Shown: positions 42,383-50,100 of the stretch, one piece after another
How the letters are laid out: every line of letters begins with the position of its first letter
How positions within the stretch are numbered: the first letter of the stretch is position 1
Assembly (NCBI GenBank): GCA_002686085.1
Contig: NZAC01000013.1
Span: 84,107 to 148,106, forward strand
Length of the DNA stretch: 64,000 nucleotides
Origin: Roseibacillus sp.
GTDB taxonomy: Bacteria > Verrucomicrobiota > Verrucomicrobiia > Verrucomicrobiales > Akkermansiaceae
Reading direction: 5' to 3'
Translations under genes and position numbers: made by a program
The notes under the pieces: generated by a model
What the model saw: the letters and a program-made list of their open reading frames with translations, nothing else
What the model was told of the DNA's origin: nothing
The model's database searches: none

Positions 42383-44200
42383 GTGACTCCAGTTGTCTAT
42401 CTCGCCCTTGTCCTGGCCTTGGGGATTCTTGCTCAATGGCTCGCGTGGCGCCTGAAAATACCCTCCATTCTTATTCTACTCGCCTTCGGATTTGGACTTT
42501 CCATAACCACCGGAGCGCAGATAGATGCTTACCTCGGAGGCGAAACAGATACCCTCCTCGCCGTCGTAAGCCTTTTTGTTGCCGTTATCCTTTTTGAAGG
42601 AGGACTTACCCTGAAATTCTCCGAGCTCAAGCAAGCCGGAGTTCCCATCCTCCGCCTCTGCACGCTGGGAGTTGTCATTGCCTTTATTCTCGGCAGCGTC
42701 GGGGCTGCTATGATCTTCCAGTGGAACTGGCGGGTCGCAGCTCTGCTTGGAGCGATTCTGGTTGTTACCGGACCTACCGTAGTCGGACCGCTCCTTCGGG
42801 TCATCAAACCTTCCCGAAAAATTTCCTCCATCGTGAAATGGGAAGGGATCGTAGTTGATCCCATAGGAGCAATCCTTGCCGTCCTTGTTTTTCAGGCTGC
42901 CGTTGCGGGCGGACTTCAATCTGCCGGGAGCGCGGTGTTCATCGCACTGATAAAAACAGTGCTGGTTGGCATCGTTCTTGCCCTGCTTATCGCCAAGATC
43001 ATCGAGTTCCTTCTGAAGCGGCACTATATCCCGGAATTTCTCGAGAGCGTATTCCTACTCGCGGTAGTCGCTGCAGCCTTTGCCGCATCTAATTCCTTCC
43101 AAGAAGAGTCCGGCCTTCTCACTGTCACTGTCCTTGGAATTGCTCTCGCCAACCAGAAGTCTGTCTCCGTTCGCAAAATCCTGGAGTTTAATGAAAACCT
43201 TCGAGTCCTCATCATCTCGGTTTTGTTCATCGTCCTGGCTGGCCGCATTGATCCTGCCGACCTTTCCTCGATCGCGGTCCCCAGTTTGATATTTCTCGCA
43301 GTCCTGATCATCGTCGTTCGGCCGGCTTCCGTGTATCTCTCGTGCCTCGCTTCTGGGAAACTGGATTTCCGTGAGCGCTCCTTTCTTGCGGCGCTCGCTC
43401 CCAGGGGGATCGTGGCCGCTGCGGTCACCTCTGTCTTTGCGATTGAATTCGGCCATGCTGCCCACGACGGAGCTCTCGCTCCGGCAATCGCAGAACAGGC
43501 AAAACAGATGGTCCCAACTGTTTTCATGATCATCATCGGGACTGTATTCTTCTACGGGCTCAGCGCGAGGCGTCTCGCGCTTTCACTAGGCGTCGCCCCT
43601 CCAGCAGCCGATGGAGTCCTCTTCGCCGGAGCCGACCCGTGGATTCGCGAAATCGCATCCTCTCTTCACGAAGATGGGCACCCTGTTATGCTTCTCGACA
43701 CACGCTACGGCAATATAGCCGCCGCCAGAATGGCAGGCCTTCACGCAACTCGTGCGAACATTCTGTCCGAGCACGTGGAAGAAAATATGGAGTTCCCGGG
43801 TATAAACCATCTCGTCGCAGGAACCTCCAATGATGAGGTAAACTCTCTGGCTACCCATGAGTATGCTCATATCTTCGGCAAGTCCAACGTTTGGCAAATC
43901 CCTACTTCTGATAAGGATCAACATCCCTCCACCTCTGTCGCAGCTCATCGCCGGGGTAGAATCTGCTTCAGCGGAGAGCCTACCTTCCAGAAACTTGAAC
44001 ACCTCTCCTCAAGTGGTGGCCGCATCGTGAAAACGCTGCTTACAGAGGTATTCAGCCTCCAGAATTTTTTCGAGAATCATGGAGACGATGCAGTCATCAT
44101 GTTCCTGCATGATAACGATCGCGGCCTCCGCCCCGCAGAAGCTGGTCTTGAGAACGTCCCCCCCGGAACAATCATCTACGCAATGGTCAGCGCTTCCTGA
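42383..44200 (+). CDS. Cation:proton antiporter (CPA family) with TrkA-N-like C-terminus
   Basis: 605 residues. About twelve membrane segments span residues 1-400 (YLALVLALGILAQWLAWRL at the start; the ion-path motif LVVTGPTVVGPLL; VVDPIGAILAVLVFQ; LAPRGIVAAAVTSVFAI). A cytosolic domain follows at about 415-605 that resembles a TrkA-N/RCK fold (DGVLFAGADPWIREIASSL, DTRYGNIAAARMAGLHATRANIL), but its glycine-rich nucleotide loop is degraded (AGADPW instead of GxGxxG). It should exchange Na+ or K+ for protons. Translation starts with GTG. Its last 14 bp overlap the end of the convergent ispE gene. Confidence 0.9.
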   Translation: MTPVVYLALVLALGILAQWLAWRLKIPSILILLAFGFGLSITTGAQIDAYLGGETDTLLAVVSLFVAVILFEGGLTLKFSELKQAGVPILRLCTLGVVIAFILGSVGAAMIFQWNWRVAALLGAILVVTGPTVVGPLLRVIKPSRKISSIVKWEGIVVDPIGAILAVLVFQAAVAGGLQSAGSAVFIALIKTVLVGIVLALLIAKIIEFLLKRHYIPEFLESVFLLAVVAAAFAASNSFQEESGLLTVTVLGIALANQKSVSVRKILEFNENLRVLIISVLFIVLAGRIDPADLSSIAVPSLIFLAVLIIVVRPASVYLSCLASGKLDFRERSFLAALAPRGIVAAAVTSVFAIEFGHAAHDGALAPAIAEQAKQMVPTVFMIIIGTVFFYGLSARRLALSLGVAPPAADGVLFAGADPWIREIASSLHEDGHPVMLLDTRYGNIAAARMAGLHATRANILSEHVEENMEFPGINHLVAGTSNDEVNSLATHEYAHIFGKSNVWQIPTSDKDQHPSTSVAAHRRGRICFSGEPTFQKLEHLSSSGGRIVKTLLTEVFSLQNFFENHGDDAVIMFLHDNDRGLRPAEAGLENVPPGTIIYAMVSAS

Positions 44201-45029
44201 TCGGATTAGACGTCGATCCAGCCCACCACCAGAGCTTAGGGTCCAGCTCTTTCTGAGCGTCTGCCACCAGCTCCGCAGCTCTTACTCCCTCTTCCAGAAT
44301 GGCAAAGACGGTCGCACCCGAGCCACTCATAATGGCACCTTTCACCCCATGACGGTCAAGCAGCCACATTTTCAATTCAGCGAGAAAGGGGAATCTCGCA
44401 AATGCTGGACGTTCGAGGTCATTAACCATCCGTAAGTCATCTACTCGCTGGGGATCGTAGAGGACACCGGCAAGATTGGTAGATTCTGACCACCTCCGGT
44501 AAGCGTCTACTGTGTTGACGGAGAAGGCTGGCTTGAAAAGGACAACCTCCTGCGCGGGCAGAGAGGTCTCCTCCAAAACTTCACCCCTACCCCGGCACCA
44601 GCATGGCGAATCTCGGAGGAAAAAAGGCACATCCGATCCGAGGAGCGCAGCCATTTCCTCCAGCTCAGCATCACTGAAATCTATCTTCTCGATATCGTTC
44701 AGAGCGCGAAGAACTGCTGCCGCGTCACTGCTACCACCACCGAGACCCGCCCCCGAAGGAATCCGCTTCTCGAGCTTGATATGATATGGGCATCTCCGCC
44801 CCGTGCTCTTTTCAAACAGGCGCAGAGCTCTCGTCACGAGATTATTTTCAACTGGTCCAACCTCTGCGCTACCTGTCTCAAGCTCAAAAAACTCAGAGCG
44901 ATTGATCTCAAGGCGATCACACAGTCCTGCAACAGGAACCATCAGGGTCTCGAGTTCGTGAAATCCATCTTCTCTTTTGCCGAGAATCTGCAGAGAAAAG
45001 TTGAGCTTCGCTGGGGCAAAAATAGTCAT
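44187..45029 (-). CDS. ispE: 4-diphosphocytidyl-2-C-methyl-D-erythritol kinase
   Basis: 280 residues, GHMP kinase. ATP loop PSGAGLGGGSSDAAAVLRAL is at residues 91-110; the start FAPAKLNFSLQILGKREDGFHELET holds the substrate-binding motif, and the C-terminal GVKGAIMSGSGATVFAILEE is motif 3. It phosphorylates CDP-methylerythritol in the MEP pathway of isoprenoid synthesis. Its start codon overlaps the stop of pgeF by 4 bp (ATGA), so both are translated together. Confidence 0.95.
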   Translation of the reverse strand: MTIFAPAKLNFSLQILGKREDGFHELETLMVPVAGLCDRLEINRSEFFELETGSAEVGPVENNLVTRALRLFEKSTGRRCPYHIKLEKRIPSGAGLGGGSSDAAAVLRALNDIEKIDFSDAELEEMAALLGSDVPFFLRDSPCWCRGRGEVLEETSLPAQEVVLFKPAFSVNTVDAYRRWSESTNLAGVLYDPQRVDDLRMVNDLERPAFARFPFLAELKMWLLDRHGVKGAIMSGSGATVFAILEEGVRAAELVADAQKELDPKLWWWAGSTSNPIRKR

Positions 45030-45724
45030 ACCGGCAGCACATTGTTTATCCTACGGCCGAGAAGTGCCAGCATTCGTCCCGTGTTTCCCTTCTCTACCCG
45101 GTAGGAATAATACCTGTCAACGTGAGCGCCCGTACATTCTCCACTAGAGACTATCTGCCCGGACGGGATTCCCGCTCCCAACAATTGCTCCTTCAGTAGA
45201 GAAGGGAGGTCTACCTCATACCGCGGGGGCCTTATACAGGGAGAGATCGCCACCTCCAGATTACGGGGGTCGGATCCATATGCCGCGCACATTTTCTCGA
45301 CAGCTCTCACAACGACAGCCTGCTCCGTGCCTTTTCTGCCGGAGTGAACCAGGCCAAGAGCTCCGGTATGGCAATCACAGATATACACTGCCGCACAGTC
45401 GGCCACATAAATACCAAGAAGAACTCCTTCCCTTCCACATGTCACCAGCCCATCCGCTCCTTCCACGATTTGCCCCTCCACCCCTTCTGCTGGAATCTGC
45501 ATAACCAAATCTCCATGAACCTGTTCTGCTCTCCAGAGATTATGCCAATCAAAACCAAGAGCCTTTACTGCCACCTCGTGTGCTGGCTGAAGCCTTTCAA
45601 GGGTATCCCACTTATCCCGCGATACCCTGATCTCCGGGATTCTGGACACGAAGCAGGCCTTGACTCCGGCTTGAGCACGCACTCTGTCCAGAAAAGAAAG
45701 AGCCCCCGTCATGGATGGAACCAT
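45026..45724 (-). CDS. pgeF: Purine nucleoside phosphorylase / polyphenol-oxidase-family protein (YfiH/PgeF)
   Basis: 232 residues of the laccase-domain family. Motifs are LWRAEQVHGDLVM (metal His), LLGIYVADCAAVYICD (metal Cys), GLVHSGRKGTEQAVV (metal His), and AISPCIRPPRYEVD. E. coli YfiH/PgeF edits peptidoglycan precursors (removes wrongly added L-Ser); other members have purine nucleoside phosphorylase activity. The two nearest ATG codons (45724 and 45712) both lie inside a strong terminator hairpin of the upstream MarR gene, so the real start could be a GTG at 45682. It is translationally coupled to ispE. Confidence 0.85.
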   Translation of the reverse strand: MVPSMTGALSFLDRVRAQAGVKACFVSRIPEIRVSRDKWDTLERLQPAHEVAVKALGFDWHNLWRAEQVHGDLVMQIPAEGVEGQIVEGADGLVTCGREGVLLGIYVADCAAVYICDCHTGALGLVHSGRKGTEQAVVVRAVEKMCAAYGSDPRNLEVAISPCIRPPRYEVDLPSLLKEQLLGAGIPSGQIVSSGECTGAHVDRYYSYRVEKGNTGRMLALLGRRINNVLPV

Positions 45725-45734
45725 AACGGGGGCT
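45690..45734 (-). terminator. Long perfect hairpin with T-run between marR and pgeF
   Basis: On the minus strand a 14-bp stem (AGCCCCCGTTATGG with CCATGACGGGGGCT, one G-T pair) and a 6-nt loop is followed by CTTTCTTTTC. It lies 49 bp after the MarR stop and is a very strong intrinsic terminator. It contains both ATG codons proposed as the start of pgeF. Confidence 0.88.
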
Positions 45735-45782
45735 TCTTGATCATGCCAAGTTTCCCCAGCATGGATGATAAAAATTAATTCC

Positions 45783-46232
45783 CTAGCGGGTTACCACACG
45801 TCGCGCGTGATCAAGGGTCTCAGCCTCTTCTTCGTCCATTTCAGACATGATATCGGCGAGATTAGTAGCGATTTCCTTGCGCATGTGAGCAACAAGCTCA
45901 GTGCCTTTGTGGGTAATGCGGACCATGATCTTGCGACGGTCCTCAGCAGCATGCACTCGCTCGACATAACCGAGCTTTTCGAGCCGGTCGACAAGCCCAG
46001 TAGCGGCAGCTGTAGAATGGCCCATTTTCTTGGCGATATCGGACATCGTCAGGTAGTCCTCGCTCGAAAGGTAGGCGAGCAGGAAAAACTGGGGGAAAGA
46101 AATGTTACCACGGTTAAGCTCGTTGGAGAGGTTGAGGATGCAGGAGCGCTGTGTGAAGAGGACAAAGTCCGCAAGACGATCAGCGTCCGCTTGGACTGCA
46201 CCTCTTGATTGGTTGGCTGTGCTTGATTTCAT
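45783..46232 (-). CDS. MarR-family transcriptional regulator
   Basis: 149 residues. The winged helix has FPQFFLLAYLSSEDYLTMSDIAKKMGHSTAAATGLVDRLEKLGYVERVHAAEDRRKIMVRITHKG across residues 50-115 (helix-turn-helix then the wing, with the DRR wing motif). Proteins of this family repress genes for efflux, antibiotic or oxidative-stress response and are released by small ligands. No regulated gene is obvious; the next gene, pgeF, is cut off by a terminator. An AT-rich stretch with long A- and T-runs lies upstream (46300-46400) and may hold its own operator. Confidence 0.93.
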   Translation of the reverse strand: MKSSTANQSRGAVQADADRLADFVLFTQRSCILNLSNELNRGNISFPQFFLLAYLSSEDYLTMSDIAKKMGHSTAAATGLVDRLEKLGYVERVHAAEDRRKIMVRITHKGTELVAHMRKEIATNLADIMSEMDEEEAETLDHARRVVTR

Positions 46233-46406
46233 GACTATTCGACTGTGATGATTTTGGGTAGGTTAGGGTGCCCAGCAGCTTCGGGAGAAGTGTATTCCAA
46301 TTTTTATAAACTTTTCAAGGATCTAATTAAAAAAAAGTAGGTAATCGGGCTTTGCGGGGCAATAAAGCTCTCTTAAAGGCCTGAATTTGCAGGATTTTTT
46401 AAAATG

Positions 46407-46862
46407 CTACTCCGTGATGTTCTCCATCTTGGAGCTAGGCTCCAATCTCCCGCCCGAGGGGCCCTTTCCGTCCGTTCTCCGTATAACAACTAAATCGCCC
46501 CTCGAAGGCTTTCCCTCTTTGATATCCGCAGCATAAAAGCGCCCCAGCTTCTCTCCGGTCAAGATGAGAGAGCTTGTTGTTCCCTCCGGACTGATCGATG
46601 CGATCATTTCATTACCGAAAGTACCAGCCTGGAGGAATCTTTTGACTAGGACAAAGTTTTCGTCCGGATGCACAGAGACGATTTCACCAATCGTCCTCAT
46701 CAGAGGAGCTCTTACCTCCTCCGGGCCCTTCGCCTCATCATCAGGCTGCGACCCTGCGCCACCCGAATGTTTACTTTTTCCAGATAGACCACAACTGGTG
46801 ATTGATCCCATGAGGATCATTATCACGAAAAGCAATGGGGATAACTGGGAATAAAACCGCAC
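46407..46862 (-). CDS. Small lipoprotein of unknown function
   Basis: 151 residues. The signal peptide ends with the lipobox ITSC (Cys at about 24), so it is predicted to be lipid-anchored. A Gly/Ser/Asp-rich linker follows, then a small beta-rich domain with VHPDENFVLVKRF and LGRFYAADIKEGKPSRGDLVVIRR, a strand-loop pattern reminiscent of a short OB- or SH3-like barrel. I recognise no family. It lies 174 bp upstream of the MarR gene. Confidence 0.72.
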   Translation of the reverse strand: MRFYSQLSPLLFVIMILMGSITSCGLSGKSKHSGGAGSQPDDEAKGPEEVRAPLMRTIGEIVSVHPDENFVLVKRFLQAGTFGNEMIASISPEGTTSSLILTGEKLGRFYAADIKEGKPSRGDLVVIRRTDGKGPSGGRLEPSSKMENITE

Positions 46863-46986
46863 ACCTCTTCATAGTCTGGACAGTCGATATGACACGAAAA
46901 TTCAGTAATATCACCTTTCTCACCATTGACGAATCTCCTTCGCTATGGTTTCCCTCTCTCCGCACTCACCTAGTTAGTGAGAGAAC

Positions 46987-47077
46987 GGATCGGTGGCTGA
47001 GTGGTCGAAAGCGCTCCCCTGCTAAGGGAGTATACCTCAAAAGGGTATCGAGGGTTCGAATCCCTCCCGATCCGCCA
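46987..47077 (+). tRNA. tRNA-Ser (anticodon GCU)
   Basis: 91 nt with encoded CCA. The acceptor stem is GGATCGG/CCGATCC, the anticodon loop CTGCTAA gives GCU (codons AGC and AGU), and the long variable arm (TATACCTC...GAGGGTAT region) and the T-arm GGGTTCGAATCCC fit a class II tRNA-Ser. It is not a selenocysteine tRNA. A small inverted repeat CTCAC/GTGAG (46967-46983) lies just upstream. Confidence 0.95.
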
Positions 47078-47142
47078 GTCCAATCCCGCCGGGCAACGAA
47101 CTGGATGCGGCTTTCCTGACCAGGTTACTCGTCACGCTGTTC

Positions 47143-50100
47143 TCACTTCCCGGGTATTTGCCCGCCGCCAGCGACATACTCGAGAATTCGTATAAATGAG
47201 TGTCCCCGATTTTTCATATTTGGGTGCAGACGCTGTTGCTCCTTCCAGAGTGCCCCAACCAGTGGCCTCTGGGTGGGTTTCATCTTTTCAATTCGCCGGT
47301 CAACGTAGTCCTGATGCACGGCAACCTTATAGGCGGCAGGAAGCTCATGGCTACTCAACCTGACAAGCAACTGCTCCAAGGTCTCTTCCTCATTCTCTCG
47401 CTCAAGTGCCTCCTTACCCCAGATTGGAGCATCGGACAGAACGCTAGCATTGATCCGCAGCAACTCTCTCTTTAAGCGCTCCGTCACTTCGGGTTCTCTG
47501 GTCGCGATATCTGTCAACTGGCGAGGATCACCTTCAAGGTCATACAGCTCAAACTTTCTGAAGACTCCCGCCTTCTCCTTAATAGCTCCGCTCCACGACT
47601 CCTGAAATCCATTCAGATGCACGAACTGCCTCCGCAAGGCCTCGGTAGATTGGGTTTTGAAGCTGCTGTTGAAGATCAGAGAAAATAGCTCCCGTCTCTC
47701 AATCTTACGCTTCATCTCCTTCTCTACGAGGGGATGAAGCCGCTTCACCAACCTCTCGATCGTCTCTCGGTCCTTTTTGCTCCTATACTCCTCCGCACGG
47801 TAACCCATCAAAGTGTATTTACCCTTTCTTAGGGATGCGCTCGGCTGCCCTGTCGGCCAGCTCCAGAAGAGAGGCTGACTCCGTTCGAACTTACCAGACC
47901 CCGTCAGCAAGGGAGACAGATCAGCCCCGTCCAAATGAACGCCGCGAGGCCGTGCCACCTGCAGAAGCCCACAAAGAGTCGGCAGAAGATCAACGGATCC
48001 CGCTGGTTGATCTTCCACTCGCTGACCGGCAAAACCGTCTGGCCAGAAGAAAATACCAGGAGTGAGGAGTCCCCCCTGAAACTGCGACCCCTTGTTGCCC
48101 CGAAGACCTCCATTCCGATCTTCCCGGTAGCTTCCGTGGTCAGACGTATAGACAATCAGGGTATTGTTCAGCTCCCCTAGCTCCTCAAGTTTGGCGACCA
48201 AACGGGCGATGGCACGGTCCGTATTCTCGATGGTCGCAGAATAGATGGCAGCTGGATCGTCAAGGGCCCCATAGCGCGCCACAATCTCATCCGGAGCCGC
48301 AATTGGATCGTGGGGTTCCTGGAACCAGATATTGAGGAAAAACGGGGCCTCTTTATTTCGTTCTTTCTCAAGCCACGTGATCGCCTCGTCGGCGAGAATC
48401 TGACAGGCATACCCCTCCATCTCTCCTACTCTCTTACCATTGCGGTAAAAGTTCGACGGGTTTCGATGGCTCGGACTGGCGTTATTATCAGTGGCTAACC
48501 AGTAGTCAAAACCGTGGTCGTTCAGACTGGGCTTGTCTCTCCCCCGAAAAGGCGCACCAACGTGCCACTTCCCGAGGTGCACAGTCTGGTAGCCATTCGA
48601 TTTGAGTAACTCGGCAATCGTCACCTCTCTCTCCAAGAGGTGCATGTCATGCTCATGATCCTGAATCACGTGATACACTCCGGTGCGCAAATGCTGCCGT
48701 CCCGTGAGGAAGGTGGCCCTTGAGGGCGAGCACACCGGGGCTCCTGCATGAAAGTTACGAAAGCGCACTCCACGCGCCGCCAGTTTGTCCAAGGCAGGCG
48801 TATGCACAGGCCCCCCGTAACACCCAATATCCTTGGAGCCGAGGTCGTCAGCCAGCAGCAGGACTACATTCGGGCGCTTTTTGGATGCAGAGGACTCCAA
48901 TACCTTTCTCACCGCCGGGCTCTCGCGGAGATAGCGTCGGTGATCGAGGGTCAAATTCACGTTATGAGGGGCATGGTATTTCTCGAAATGCCCGGGTCTG
49001 TTGAAATGACCAACCAGATGTACCGGGCGTTTTTCCTTATTGTCGACAAGCGACGGGTCGGCACCCGCACGCAGCAGCATAATGCAGATCTCCAGTCGCC
49101 CCATATGAGCAGCCCGGTGCAAGGCCGTATCCCCATTCTTGGTTCGGATATTTGGATCTGCTCCACGCCTCAGTAGCTCTTTCACCATCAAGGTCCTTCC
49201 ATAATGCGCAGCGATAATAAGCGGTGGCCGTTCCTTGTTAAAATGCTCATGGGGCATGTTTAAATCTGCTCCTGCATCCATCAGAATCCTCGCCTCTGCT
49301 GGATGATTATTGATTAGTGCAGAATTAAGAACGGTGGTAAGATGATAATCAGGCTCCTTTTGATAACGCTCTACCGCTTCGTCCTCGGACTCTACGAAGA
49401 AGATGAATTCATTACTCAAGTAGCTTCCCGGATTCTGCACCTGAAGCATTCGAAGGCCCTTCTCCGGGAGGCGCTCTAACCGGATCTCCACGAGATCCTT
49501 TCCCGCTTCCTCAATCGTTCCTCGCACTTTTTTCCCATCTACCAGGAGACTCGCTCCGTCTCTCAGATAAAGAGCGCTGATAGTCATGGAACGCTGCTTC
49601 TCATTGATTCGGGGGAAGAGCTGTGCCCCTCGCTGCTTGTGCAAAACTCCAGCGGTCCAAAGCGCTGGCGGAGGTGAGATCACGTCCTCTCCATGGTATC
49701 CGGTGAATGTTCCCGTAAATGATTCAGCCGTAGCGAGCTCAAACAGCTCCTTCCGGCTCAGGACCGGTCCTCCCCCTACCGTATGATAAGCTCCTTCAGC
49801 AAAGTAGAACTTCACGGGTCGAGTGCCATCAGAACCGTGAAAGCATCCATTCACTTCCAGCACAACACTTCCCTCTCGTGCGCTCCGTTCAAGGGCGGAG
49901 ACGATGTCCTGAGTAAGCACATTCCCTGAAGTTCCCGCGCTCAAGGTCACCTGTCTGGCGAAAGCACCGGAAAAACCCATGCTTGACTCCTTGAACATAT
50001 CGATCACCGGCCAAAGCCTCCCATGCTCACCCATGTTCAGCATCCTTTTCCAGACTTCCTCCTCAGGAAATCCATCCTCCGCCACCTCCTGGACTCCTCC

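Noticed and set aside
42476..43536. Long minus-strand open frames (up to 182 codons) inside the antiporter gene
   Set aside because: Composition is that of an antisense frame to a hydrophobic protein; no recognisable product.
46987..47077. The tRNA-Ser gene as an integration site or as the selenocysteine tRNA
   Set aside because: Its anticodon is GCU, not UCA, and there is no integrase, repeated tRNA end or foreign block next to it.
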